A stretch of 64,000 nucleotides of DNA from Salvelinus alpinus (lineage: Eukaryota > Chordata > Actinopteri > Salmoniformes > Salmonidae). The DNA lies in assembly GCF_045679555.1 (NCBI RefSeq), contig NC_092091.1, positions 17,011,072 to 17,075,071 of the forward strand. Direction: 5' to 3'. Shown one piece after another: positions 53,221-64,000 of the stretch. Numbering within the stretch: position 1 is the stretch's first letter; every line of letters begins with the position of its first letter. The notes beneath the pieces are model-generated. The model made no database searches and was not told where the DNA came from. It saw only the letters and a program-made list of their open reading frames with translations. A program made the translations under genes and the position numbers.

Positions 53221-54392
53221 TACACACAATAGGTTGACTGGGGAGGGGATTTCACACAGTCATAGTCCCGTGATAAGAGCTACACGCTAAAATTTGCATA
53301 AACTCTTCACAGTTGTGTTCTGTGGGTGTCACCGAGTAGACTGATACCCCATTTCATTGCTTCACATTCCAACCTTAACATTATATAGTCTAAATATGGC
53401 ATGATTCCACCAATTATAACCTTCTGCATCACTTTCAAAGAGGTACCTTTATTTTGAAGGCAAACCGCAAATTCCACTATTGTGCCTAATCCTTATTATG
53501 GCTAGCTTCACAACACATAACCCGGTCCGGTCGAGGCTCACTAGCCAGATGAAGCTAGCTGGCTGCTTATAACGTTAGCTTTGGGAAACAGGGTTAAGTA
53601 GCTGGCTAGCTATTTATTTTCATGAACTGAAGTTCAATTTCAATAGGCGAACAACAAGTGGCTACCTAGCTAATACTTACAAGGATTCCTAAATCATTGC
53701 TAAGAATAATAAAAATGACTGCAGTTTCTACTGGTCGAACAAATAATGCTTTATTACCAACGCGGTATTGTAAACACATCGTTCGTGGCCGGTGTTTGCA
53801 GACTTTTTTGCGTGGCTTGCACGTGCAAATTCAGAACACACAGTATTCTATAATAGAACTGTGTTATTTAACTCTAGAAACTCAGGGCAACATCTGAAAA
53901 ATAGCTCACTTGGTAGTGTGTACCGGTGCTCGACCAGTCGCGAAAGCCAACATCGCCCACGACAGAGAACAGTTGATTGTCAAGGGCAATGAATTCCATT
54001 ATCTTGGCGTTAATGGATTTCGCCTTTGAGTTGTCTTGCTGAAATTTTCTTACTCTTTCAAATGACTGCTCGACTTGTTGACTGCTCGATCCACAGAGCA
54101 GACATTGTGGGCGAGGTTAGGAATGCAGTGTTGCACGTGTAGCGCAACATTTATGTGGTGTCATCACGTCATGTACCTACGTTATATTGGTATGCACGTC
54201 GCCGTTAAATTAGACATCGGGCCGATACCGATGTTGGCATTTTTAGCTAATATCGTCCGATTCCGATATGTTCACCGATATATTGTGCATCCTTAATTCA
54301 GATGCAAACCTCATAATTGAGAAGTGTAGACAAACAGAGATACATTTGTGGCTCTACAGTCTTTCATGTCACAACATAAACACGACATGAGG
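53221..54392. other. Non-coding, with a hAT-type right end
   Basis: No gene supported. GATATGTTCACCGATATATTGTGCATCC near 54265-54292 (split here only for description) resembles the terminus of a fish hAT family whose ends read GGATGCACAATATATCGG, but the left end was not found. Confidence 0.35.
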
Positions 54393-55439
54393 CAGGGTTC
54401 CGACACCTTCTTAAACATCAAATTCAAGGACTTTCCAGGCCCAATGCCCTCAAAACAAAACATGGCATAGTTTGAGACACAGATCAAGGTTAATTAATTA
54501 CTGTTACAACACTGAGAATTTTTATAATGAAAACTAGCAGGATTTACAGAAGCTCACAGACAACAATTAAAAAGAGAGAGGCTTGAATGTGTGAACACTT
54601 CTCAATTGTGCTGTGTTACAGTGATGGCAGACTACGTGGTCTCTTGCCTTCTCTAACACAGCACAGCAAAACAATATATTGTGTAAGTTGAGCGACAGAC
54701 TTATTAAAGAGTTGAAGAGTTAAGTAACTTTGTTTATTTCATTAGCACCAGTTTAACACCACAAAACATGTCACAGAGCAAAGACATGACCTTTTTTTCA
54801 TGAACATGACCAAATGAAAAGATAAACAAAAACACATGACCATAAATAAAATGTTTTGCAACAATAAAAGATTAGATGAAAATAAATTGGATCAAAATGA
54901 ATAAATTATTTTCCCAACCATTGTGTTCTGGGGTTGTTGGCCTTTTTGGTTCATTAGCAAAAACCTTGCTTTTTGCTACTATGCCCCTTCATCTGCTTTT
55001 CAGGTCATTCACTTTTTCGTTGAGTAGTGTTTCTATTTCAGCTATGTGTGCTCTTATCTTTACCACCCTTTCTCAGGCTATTGGACTTGGCAATAAGAGT
55101 GAGGTTGCTTGTGCTCTCCCACTTTTGAGTGCAAATTTGTCTGCCGAGGTCGAGAGCATTTATGTCATCGGTCAGTCTTCTTTTCTTCCCTTTAAGTTCA
55201 TCTATTTAATCTATAAGGTCTTTCCTCCTGTTTTTTTGCTCATCCATTCTTCTGTCTGTTCTTCTTGATGTGTCGCGTACCTCTGCCTTGCAGATGCCAC
55301 TGATATCAGCAGCGGTCTGTCAATGCACACATTATGTATGCCACCCACAGCTCTTATGTGGTCAACTATACATCTCTGTGCTATGAATCTTCCTTCAAGT
55401 TCTCCACTTCAATCTGCCGATTGATGGAGAATCCGCACT

Positions 55440-56861
55440 CTACTGAGGCTTCCCCATGTGACTGTAAGAGGCGTTAGAGGCAAAGTCTCCATAGATTTCT
55501 GAGCTCTTTGACATATACTCATCTGAAAATGTGTCCACGCTCTCTTGGACAGGATCAAAGTTAACAAACTGAGTGTTGGGCCTGGACAATGTCATCAATA
55601 AAATGTGAGTATTGTTGAATGATGTCATCACAATCTTCTTCCTTCACCCGATGACTACTTACAAGGTAGGTGAAGGCCTTCTTCAATTTGGCTGCATCTT
55701 TCCATCTGTGCCTGCCATTTCCCTTGGATCCAAGAAAGATGCGAGACCAGAGAGTACTTCAATGGAGATTTCTCAATGAGTTTGTTAACAGTTGTGAGCA
55801 TACACTTCTTGCAAACAATTTTAAAGTCCAATGTTTCTGTCCAATTTTCTTCCCTGCGTTCAAGTCTCACAATTCTTCGAGTAACACAGCCCAAGTTGAC
55901 GTGATTGGATGACTGGCTCAACTCAACATCAAGAAGTTTGAGGGGTCTTCGCTTCTTTCGTGAGGTCTGGCTTTATGAATCTGCTCATCAAGCAGCTTGA
56001 ACAAGTCTGTAGAGAGAAATGGTACCATGGGCTTATCGGTCTGGTAGCGTGTGAGGAATGGTGTCACTTCTTTGCTCGCTGACTAGATGAAATTCAGTTT
56101 TGCTGTCATGAGAGGGTCCTTAATAAGGGGCTCCTGAATCACCTCAAAGGACTTTGTGCCTGGATTTGAACATCTCTTCACTACAGCCTTCACATATGAT
56201 GCCATATGGGGTAAAAACTCTAAAGCTCTTTCAAGCACGGGCGCATTTTCAAAACACCGTGTCATGCAAAACTTAAGTGGCATTGGGGGATCTGACGATC
56301 CAATGATGATAAAGTAGTCCTCCCTGCGGGCTGGAGTATCCTTCAGAAGTTGGTACATAGCATGCAGTACACTGTTGACTTTCCACTGTTTCTTCCACTC
56401 CCTTCTGAAATGCTCCATGTACAATATGGAGACCGCAACTGCCAATGTTTATAAGGTGTACATCAAAATCTAGGTGGGACTATGAGTAAAATGACCCATT
56501 TATATTTGGTCCATCCATGGAGACCTGAACCATGTTTTTCTTTGGTAGATCTTCGGTGCTCTTCTCAGACCGCTTTGAGGTCCAATGGAGTCGCATATCC
56601 CATAAATTTAGAATCATAAAAACTCGTCACAACTTTGTCCTCATCCCATAAACGGACGTGGAAGTCACACTGCTTTGACTGTTTTCCTGTTAAGGCTCTC
56701 ATCAAAGATAAGTACATAGTCCTCCTCCCCAGTTTTTTTTTGACAACAAGTGCTTGAAATGAGGAGCCAAGCCATGTGTGCACATATAGCTGGACTTTGT
56801 TGCCCTGCATGTGAAAGGCTTTGGCTATTGCACTGTCTGGGAACGTTGCTGAGAAGCACAC
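55440..56861 (-). pseudogene. hAT transposase, decayed
   Basis: The minus frames, read from high to low coordinates, are: 56565-56861 (MCFSATFPDSAIAKAFHMQG and KQCDFHVRLWDEDKVVTSFY, then YDSKFMGYATPLDL); a CGLHIVHGAF-type region interrupted near 56430-56460; 56083-56445 (EWKKQWKVNSVLHAMYQLLK and PLKFCMTRCFENAPVLERAL); about 55655-55921; and near 55395-55460 a dimerisation block HGEASVECGFSINRQIEVEN, with Cys where Arg is usual. Several stops and shifts. It matches a hAT family common in fish genomes. Confidence 0.7.
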
Positions 56862-57145
56862 CTAAGAATAAAAAAAACTAAAAAAATTAAATCAAACACT
56901 TATTTCTGTTTAAAGCATGTGTGTACGTGTGTGTCAGAGAGAATATGAAATATAAAAACAAACATAATATGCCCATAAAAGTAATTTCATGTTACAGGTG
57001 AGTTTAAAAACCATGCCACTCACCCGTGTGTTCACTACAGTGGAAAGAGTAGTGAGACTCCATCATATTCAGACACCACAATGTCTCAGCCCACAATGTG
57101 TCCTCTTTGGGAATGCCAGTTATGACAGACTGTCTTTGAGGTGGT

Positions 57146-57377
57146 TGTCTTGTTTTGCACGCTTTGTACAAAATAATAAAATGCAGTACTACAGGATATT
57201 TCTTAACGTAGCTCTTTATTCGCTAGCTATAACTGGCATGTTCACGTATCGCCAACCAGGATCAAACTGACCATGACCTAACCATTTGGATGGTCTTAAC
57301 CAATCATAGCACAGTATGATATGGCGGTAAAATGCATCCAATTATAATTCAGTATGTTTACACATATGAATATTACA
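57146..57377 (-). repeat. Gypsy D 3' LTR
   Basis: Near-identical to 59152-59383 (differences such as CACGC/CACAC and TTCGCTAG/TTAGCTAG). It contains AATAATAAAATGCAG and CAACCAGGATCAAACTGACC. Confidence 0.85.
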
Positions 57378-57700
57378 TCCCCCTTCTTTTAAAACAAAAG
57401 AAAAATGTTCACATATTCTAAGCGTTTCTTTTGAAAACATGCTCTGCAGTTTGAACTCAAGGTAAGTAACCATTTAAATTGCATACTATACCAACTTTAT
57501 CAACATAGACTCTGAAACAATGATCCAACATACTGTTACTTTTCGAACAAGGGATTCTCAGCAACTCAGCTTTCACAGTAGAAATACATCTTAACATTTC
57601 AAACAAATACAATACCAAAGCATTTCAAGTGAACTTTCAATAACAAGTTTACAGTCTGGAACTCTTTTAGGGCAGCGATACGCCTACACCCTTTGACATT

Positions 57701-58812
57701 TCACAGGTCTAGGACAGCTCTGGGCTTGACCTCTCTTTCTGACCTTGTGCGATATGATGCTGAGCATGCTTCTGTGTCAGTCAACAGCTCTTGTGGTGTT
57801 GCAGGTAAGTATGGTGTATGTTGTGCTGTATGTGTGTTTAGTCCATCACGTTCTCTTTCAGGGGAACAGTTCATCTCATCAGTGTGTTGTTCTTTTGTGT
57901 TCAGTAGGTGACGACGATTGCAGCGGTACACCGCTCCTTCTGTGGTGAGGACGTGATATGAATGTTCAGTGTCAGCTGGCTGGATGACGACTGCTGGCTT
58001 CCAGAGGCCATGCTCTTGGATTCTAAGTGACTCTCCGTCGATCAGTGGTGGCAGTGGTCTAGCTGACCTGTCGTAGTATCGCTTTTGTTGTTGTCTCTGC
58101 ACGTTTTTCATGCATTTCCTTGTAGCTGACGACCTCAGGTTGCAGCTGCTGGTTGGTGCTGGGAAGGATTGAGCGAAGTCAGCGGCTCATCAACAGCTGG
58201 GCTGGTGATTTGAAGTTGTCAACTGGAGTGTTGCGGTATTCAAGGAGACTGAGGTAGGGGTCTCTCGTCTGCTTTTGCTTTATCCATGAGTGATTTAGCA
58301 ATCTGCACAGATTTTTCAGCAAGGCCATTACTTTGAGGGTAATGCAGGCTTGTGGTGACATGTGTGAACTCCCATGCTTTTGTGAAGGATTCAAACTCAT
58401 TTGATTTGTAACAGGGCCCATTGTCAGATATTAAAGTCTCTACAATGCCATGCCTGGCAAAGGCTGCTTTCAGCTTGTGTATCACAGCTGCAGATGTGGT
58501 GCTGTGAAGCTTGTCGAGTTCAAAGTATCTGCTGTAGTAGTCCTCGTTGTTCCAGGGAAACAGATCGGTTGCCACGACCTGCCAGGGTCGGTCTGGGATA
58601 CAGTGAGATAACATTGGCTCTTTGGTGTTTGAGGGGCGTCGTTCAGGACATATGGCGCATTTACCAACAATGTCTTCTATTTGTTTGCACATTCCGGGCC
58701 AAAACAAAATGTCCCGTGCTCTCTGTTTGCACTTTTCCATGCCCATGTGTCCAGCATGGATCTTTGTCAAAATCTCTTGGGAGCTGTAAGAAAATGTGCG
58801 TCTTGCCGGCAT
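57701..58812 (-). pseudogene. Gypsy D integrase
   Basis: Frame 58240-58812 holds the zinc domain (HAGHMGMEKC and CAICPERRP), then WQVVATDLFPW (first Asp) after DRP, SDNGPCYKSNEFE (second Asp) and HYPQSNGLAEKSVQIAKSL (Glu). Frame 57701-58111 holds the C-terminus (RYYDRSARPLPPLIDGESLR and VYRCNRRHLLNTKE). A frameshift near 58240 splits them. The region between the zinc domain and the second Asp looks shortened (about 58540-58570). No RT or gag occurs within the element. Confidence 0.85.
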
Positions 58813-59151
58813 TAGTCATGTAACGTGTCACTAACAATTCTAGTTAACGTCCTTTAACTAAATGTAAACTGTCAATCATTTGAAATGTTCACTGTCCAGC
58901 TCTGCTTGCCGCAAGTTGGCTAACGTAACGTTAACTTAGCTAACGTTAGCTAGCTAGCACTATATTGACAGGTGTGATTCTGTGGGAGATCTGACTGAGA
59001 AATCTAGATAACGTTAGCTAACATAGCAAATGTTAATTTGACCAAATCATTCTGTAACGTTAAAGTTAATTTACCCAACCACGAAGAGACGGAATAATCT
59101 AGCTAATTAAAGTTTAGTTACAAAGTATGGTTGTTGTATTCTTTTCTACAT

Positions 59152-59383
59152 TGTCTTGTTTTGCACACTTTGTACAAAATAATAAAACGCAGTACTACAG
59201 GATATTTCTTAACGTAGCTCTTTATTAGCTAGCTATAACTGGCATGTTCACGTATCGCCAACCAGGATCAAACTGACCATGACCTAACCATTTGGATGGT
59301 CTTAACCAATCATAGCACAGTATGATATGGCGGTAAAATGCATCCAATTATAATTCAGTATGTTTACACATATGAATATTACA
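59152..59383 (-). repeat. Gypsy D 5' LTR
   Basis: Partner of 57146-57377; the low divergence implies insertion not long ago in evolutionary terms. Confidence 0.85.
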
Positions 59384-59898
59384 TACATGTTACCAGGGGT
59401 AGGACTTTTAACTTCGGTGCCATCCTGTGTGATGCTCTAGCAACATGGCTCGCCACAGCTGCTTTCGCCCACAAGCCAGTCTTTGTAAATGTCTGGTGAG
59501 TCACGAGTCCTGGAATTTACATTTTCCAGGCATAGCTGAAGATTCACTTTAAGATTTCTCACTTGCTTGCCTTGCTTGTTTAACCTGGATCATTCGACTT
59601 CAATCACTCATGCACGCACGTGACTGTCGCACTTTCGAGGCAGGTGGCACGTGAAACAAGGACGCACAGACGGCGGGAGACACATGCAGACAGCGCAACG
59701 TAGCCTATTACTAACATTAAGTATTTTTAAAAATCTAAAAAATAACTTCAATTTCTATTCTTGCACAAAATATATCAATTAAAGCCCTTTCAATGGCCCA
59801 AGTCTATTTATGTTTATTTTCAAAAACCTTCAAGGCCTTGATTTTTTTCTCTCAAATTCACAAACATTAAAGGATTTCAAGGACCCGTGGGAACCCTG

Positions 59899-61679
59899 AT
59901 AAGGGTTCTTTTTGTCTCCACTGACCATTTCCACATTCTCCAATTTTGGTGGGAAAAGACCCTTTGTTCTACGAATATCTCTCCCTCCATACAGCTTGGG
60001 AAGGTATTTATGATCATCATAAAACTGGCCAACAGACCCAGGAGGGGGAGGGGGTCTTCAGACCGTTGCCTAGCGGGCACCACCGATCTCCATCTTAGGA
60101 CTGGCAAGTCATGACACTAGGGCAGTGTCTTAAGTGGTGCTTGTGGAAACTGGCATCACGCTTACATTTTTATTAAAAGGACCAACAGAATAACTTTACA
60201 GAAATTATAAAATAGTTAAATAACTGCATGCCACTTACAATTGTTTACAACAGAGTTTAGAGTGCAGATGTCAACTACTTTTGTTTTTATTGCTTTACAA
60301 GGTCGTCAAAGAGGTCACCAATTCCCTAGACAGACATTTCAACTTATGTTCATCCCCCCATTCCTTCCCTCATAAAACTTGTAGTGATAGACAACATGGA
60401 GGGGGAAAAAAGGATTTGGATAGTCCATCTGTAGATGCTCTAGAGACTATCAGTAACATTTCAAATATCTACTAACCCTAATCTTAACCCTTACCCTTGC
60501 AAGCTGTTACTTATCAACGATGTTTGTTGATAGTATGACCCTCTGTGGTGTAGGGATAGGCACGGTTATTCCAATAACTGAACGGACTTTAGTATACGAT
60601 TACTTTGAGAGTATTCATTTTTTATAAAGAAAATAGCACAACAAATGTTTTTAAAGGCTTGGTCTAAAATTAACATTGTTACATAGCCTACAAGGATTTT
60701 AATAAAAAAGTTTTATGACAGTCAATAGTGCTCCCCATAAAAAAGACACACTGGTAGCCAACGTGAAGCTTGTTGTTGGTCAATCAAAGCGGCGCTACAG
60801 TCAGAGGCTCTGTGTAGCAAGAGAAGTGGGAGATTTATAATCAATGCAAAATGGAATTAACATTAGGGAATTAAGTTGGCTAAATGAGGAGTCCGCTACA
60901 ACGAGAAACCATCAGGTAGGCTGTTTAATCTGAAAGGAGTTGTCGAGAATTAGCTTTGCTACTTTAGCTAGCTTCTTTACATCGATTTTATGGAGTCAAG
61001 ACAGGCACTACCAGATGGTATGATAGACAAGCATGTTGCTGCCATAGGTTATCTAACCTGCGTGAGTCTGTTTGGCTACTCTCGCTCTCCCGCCGTGCCA
61101 CACAGACTGCCACAAACACACACCAGCCCCTGCTGCCCCAACAGGCTCTCGAGTCACGCGGGTAAGTCTCCATTGAAGTTTAAAAATATTTTTTTCTTTA
61201 AGCACATTTATTTAGACTATCCAGATATCCGAAATAGTCCGGATATTATTCGAAAACTGAAATAATTTCAAATGCCTTCCCTGCTGTAGAGCATATGCAG
61301 ATGGACAATACAGACTATCCAAATAAAGTGACTCTGAAAATCTTCAATTAACAAAAAAAGCCAAATAACTGTCTCCAGATCGTCTCCTATCCGGTTCTTT
61401 ATCATGACCAGAACATAAAACTGATTCTGATTCAAACCCACCTCTGCAAGTTCTGCATACGCTCCCCTCCCTTTTCATCTTCCCACCACTCTTCCCACCA
61501 CTATCTTTTGACCTGAGTGTACAGTAATGCTGTAATCTCTTCCCCATTTCAAACGTGTTCCGATTGCAAATGGGGAATTCCGGAACCTACTCAAGAGAAC
61601 TGGATCTGCTGCACTCCGGGAATCTGGAAGAAGGAAAGGAGGATACCTAGTCAATTGCACAGCTGAATGCTTTCAAATC
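59899..61679. other. Non-coding stretch
   Basis: No gene supported. GTGTAGGGATAGGCACGG near 60550 resembles a fish hAT-type terminus, but no partner was confirmed. Short open frames near 60990-61265 lack motifs. Confidence 0.3.
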
Positions 61680-61853
61680 GAAATGTTTATTCTGCATTTA
61701 ACCCAACCCCTCTGAATCAGAGGTCAGGGGGGTTTGCCTTAACATCAACGTCATCGGTGCAGTTATTGTTGGGGGTTAACTGCCTTGCCGGCTTGGGGTT
61801 TCAACCTTTCGGTTACTGGCCCAACGCTCTTAACCGCTAGGCTACCTGCCGCC
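61680..61853 (-). repeat. tRNA-derived salmonid SINE
   Basis: Reading minus, GGGCGGCAGGTAGCCTAGCG (A box region) and GTAACCGAAAGGTTGAAACC (decayed B box; GGTTCGAATCC expected) form the tRNA-like head. The body continues through AACTGCACCGATGACGTTGA and GGTTGGGTTAAATGCAGAAT. The tail near 61650-61675 reads GCTGTGCAATTGACTAGGTA on the minus strand, like sequence at about 10400-10420. Confidence 0.75.
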
Positions 61854-62391
61854 CAGAGAGAGAGAGCAGAACTAACATGTAGAGATCTTTGTTTCTCACT
61901 TTTTTTATTGTCAGCTGCAAGCCATGTTTAGACATTTATGAACGATTTATTGATTAATCATGGTTTAACGAGTCCCGGGGTGCACAGTTGTGTGTACTTG
62001 TGGTGGTGGGGGGTGAGTCAGATGGCCCCTGTGCACATGGTTGTGTCCCCAGAGAGGTGCGGGACGGGACGCCTGTGCCACTGCAACCAGCGCCCGCCTG
62101 ATGGTGCAACTCATCACTCTCACGTGTTTGGTCTTAATGATTACATAAAGCGTGGAGAGTAGACTCAGGAGCAACCTTACCTGTTGGTACGAGGTGGTGT
62201 AAACCATGACATTCTGTTGTTGTCCATCAGCAGTTATTATTCCAGCAGGCAACTGGTTCGCTGCAAAAGGAAACAAATTTATAATTCAGATTATGCAGTT
62301 ACCATTTCCATGAAGTAACGTTCTGTCAATCACTGTTACCCACTGTTAGAAATTAATAAAATACATTTTAAACATACACTGAGTGGAAAGT
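61854..62391. other. Non-coding spacer
   Basis: A GA-repeat (GAGAGAGAGAG) lies at 61856-61867; nothing else recognised. Confidence 0.3.
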
Positions 62392-62477
62392 ACTGCATAA
62401 ATTCTGATATGATAACTCCTGTTGGATTCTAGCTTGAAATATACTTATTCATGTTATCATATCAGAATTTATGCAGT
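62392..62477. repeat. Perfect 25-bp inverted repeat (hairpin)
   Basis: 62392-62416 (starting ACTGCATAAATTCTGATATG) and 62453-62477 (ending CAGAATTTATGCAGT) are exact reverse complements separated by 36 bases; pairing extends outward with one mismatch through AAAG/CTTT. It lies 23 bp left of a Tc1 element. Confidence 0.95.
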
Positions 62478-62895
62478 GCTTTACATGTATAAGAAACATA
62501 CAGTACCAATCAAAAGTTTGGACACCTACTCATTCAAGGGTTTTTCTTTATTTCTACATTGTAGAATAATAGCGAAGACATCAAAACTATGAAATAACAC
62601 ACATTCAATCATGAGGTAACCAAAAAATATGTTAAATCAAAACGTATTTTATATTTGAGATTCTTCAAAGTAGCCACCCTTTGTCTTGATGACAGCTTCA
62701 CAGACTCTTGCCACTCAACCAGCTTCATGAGGTAGTCACCTGGAATGCATTCCAATTAACAGGAGTGCCTTGTTAAAAGTTAATTTGTGGAATTTCTTTC
62801 CTTCTTAATGCGTTTGAGCCAATCAATTGTGTTGTGACAAGGTAGGGGTGGTATACAGAAGATGGCCCTATTAGGTAAAAGACCACATCCATATT

Positions 62896-63812
62896 ATGGC
62901 AAGAACAGCTCAAATAAGCAAAGAGAAACGACAGTCCATTACAATAAGACAGGGGTGTCAAACTCATTCCACGGAGGGCCTAGTGTCTGCAGGTTTTTGG
63001 TTTTTCCTTTCAATAAAGCCCTAGACAACCAGGTGTGGGGAGTTCCTAACTAATTAGTGATGTTAATTCATCAATCAAGTACAAGGGAGGAGCGAAAACC
63101 CGCAGACACTCGGCCCCCCGTGGAATGAGTTTGACACCTGTGCAATAAGACATGAACGTCAGTCAATCCGGGAAATGTCAAGAACCATTAAGCGCTATGA
63201 TGAAACTGGCTCCCATGAGGACTGCCACAGGAAAGGAAGACCCTGAGTTATCTCTGCTGCAGAGGACACGTTCATTAGAGTTATCAACCTCAGATTGCAG
63301 CCCAAATAAATGCTTCACAGAGTTCAAGTAACAGATACATCTCAACATCAACTGTTCAGAGGAGACTGCGTGAATCAGGCCTTCATGGTCGAATTGCTGC
63401 AAAGAAACCACTACTAAAGGACACCAATAATATACTTGCTTGGGCCAAGAAACACAAGCAATGGACATTAGACTGGTGGATATCTGTCCTTTGGTTTGAT
63501 AAGTCCAAATGTTCAATTTTTGGTTCCAATCAACGTGTCTTTGAGATGCAGAGTAGGTGAACGTATGATCTACGCATGTGTGGTTCCCACCATGAAGCAT
63601 GGAGGAGGAAGTGTGATGGTGCTTTGCTGGTGTCAGTGATTTATTTTGAATTCAAGGCACACTTACCCAGCATGGCTACCACAGCATTATGCAGCGAAAC
63701 GCCATTATCATTCGATTTCAACAGGATAATGACCCAACACCTCCAGGCTGTGTACGGGCTTTTTGACCAAGGAGAGTGATGGAGTGCTGCATCAGATGAC
63801 CTGGCCTCCACA
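62896..63812 (+). pseudogene. Tc1-like transposase, catalytic Glu deleted
   Basis: The ATG at 62896 begins MARTAQISKEKRQS, the helix-turn-helix start, which is cut by the MITE at 62950 and resumes at 63143. Fragments [20 protein letters not shown] (about 63182-63241), [14 protein letters not shown] (about 63345-63390) and a region with QQDNDPTP (second Asp, about 63720) follow in changing frames. The sequence stops at CCTGGCCTCCACAAC near 63812, before the block that should hold the catalytic Glu. Non-functional. Confidence 0.8.
62950..63142. mobile_element. hAT-type MITE with perfect 8-bp TSD
   Basis: 193 bp from CAGGGGTGTCAAACTCATTC to GAATGAGTTTGACACCTGTG, with inverted ends of about 25 bp and two or three mismatches, flanked by CAATAAGA at 62942-62949 and 63143-63150. 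No ORF. Its terminal sequence (CAGGGGTG) resembles that of the hAT at 32669 but the rest differs. Confidence 0.92.
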
Positions 63813-64000
63813 ACAATTTGATTTATTTAACACTTTTGGTTACTACATGATTCCATATGTGTATTTCATAGTTTTGATGTCTTAACTATTATTTTACAAT
63901 GTAGAAGTAAAAATAAAGAAAAACCCTTGAATGAGTAGGTGTGTCCAAACTTTTGACTGGTACTGTCAAGGAAGAGTAAAGAGGAACTTGGTGTGTGGAA

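Larger units (their letters stand above)
57146..59383 (-). mobile_element. Mini Ty3/gypsy element D with two LTRs and integrase only
   Basis: Two 232-bp LTRs (57146-57377 and 59152-59383), beginning TGTCTTGTTTTGCAC and ending ATGAATATTACA, differ at only a few positions. The internal region is about 1.77 kb and carries only integrase on the minus strand, plus TAGCTAACGTTAGC-rich sequence. TCCCCCTTCTTTTAAAAC beside the left LTR is a polypurine tract in minus orientation. The outer flanks (GTGGT and TACAT) do not match. Confidence 0.8.
54393..59898 (-). mobile_element. Second large hAT element with decayed transposase
   Basis: The ends CAGGGTTCCGACACC (54393) and the complement CAGGGTTCCCACGGG (from 59898) agree over CAGGGTTCC.AC. 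The flanks ACATGAGG and ATAAGGGT are poor matches, so the 8-bp duplication is eroded or the edges are slightly off. The transposase lies on the minus strand (about 55440-56861). A small gypsy element (57146-59383) occupies the right part. Confidence 0.65.
62501..63965 (+). mobile_element. Tc1-like transposon carrying a hAT MITE
   Basis: Starts CAGTACCAATCAAAAGTTTG after TA (62499-62500) and ends AAACTTTTGACTGGTACTG at 63965; the right TA reads TC. The left arm is long (to about 62790). The right arm is shorter because a deletion near 63812 removed the transposase end and part of the arm. A 193-bp MITE (62950-63142) sits in the 5' coding region. Confidence 0.9.

Noticed and set aside
54876-55268. 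130-codon plus-strand ORF rich in hydrophobic residues
   Set aside because: It is antisense to the C-terminal region of the decayed hAT transposase and matches no membrane protein family I know.
55-64000. Intact host protein-coding gene
   Set aside because: I looked for long exons with consistent frames and splice sites on both strands; only the Ulp1-like tail and the decayed 9.4-13.1 kb exons qualify even partly.

Overview
The window looks like repeat-rich DNA from a salmonid fish (trout or salmon). I infer this from several dispersed families that I recognise as salmonid: four Tc1 families with broken transposases, an RSg-1/L2-type LINE, chromodomain Ty3/gypsy elements with short TGTCAC-type LTRs, tRNA-derived SINEs, and TAGCTAACGTTAGC-rich spacers. 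I see no intact single-copy host gene. Almost everything is mobile DNA in several stages of decay, much of it nested, and target-site duplications (TSDs) give an insertion order for many layers.

0-15 kb: a probable retroviral solo LTR; the last exons of a Ulp1/SENP-type protease-like gene (1.0-1.8 kb); two Tc1 elements (2.0-3.4 and 6.0-7.5 kb); and three decayed exons of an unnamed fish protein family (9.4-13.1 kb) with two LTRs in the second intron, followed by a gypsy solo LTR with a clean TSD. 15-20 kb: an RSg-1/L2-like LINE in a hAT-like shell, a Penelope-like tail, and a Tc1 element split by a solo LTR.

20.7-36.7 kb is the centrepiece. A plus-strand chromodomain gypsy element (A) is interrupted by a solo LTR (C). 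That LTR is interrupted by a full-length minus-strand gypsy element (B). B is interrupted by a 5'-inverted LINE, and the LINE by a 1.8-kb non-coding modular repeat. Four of these junctions have matching TSDs. Further along A lies a gamma-like endogenous retrovirus fragment (integrase, env, probable LTR), itself cut by a solo LTR that carries a non-autonomous hAT.

36.7-50 kb: a Penelope-like GIY-YIG remnant, three more LTRs of the family also seen at 11.5 kb, a long-armed foldback element, and a 6.3-kb hAT element. The hAT is interrupted by a gypsy solo LTR and by an L2-type LINE whose reverse transcriptase ORF is open and runs in frame out of hAT transposase sequence (694 codons). 50-64 kb: a second, almost identical copy of the non-autonomous hAT with a BED-finger exon, a Tc1 carrying a tRNA-like insert, a second large hAT (54.4-59.9 kb) carrying a mini-gypsy, a SINE, a perfect 25-bp inverted repeat, and a last Tc1 with a small hAT MITE inside its transposase.

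No operon-like or pathway relations apply. The relations here are who inserted into whom. Assignments rest on motifs read by eye and on remembered family consensus; no database search was run.
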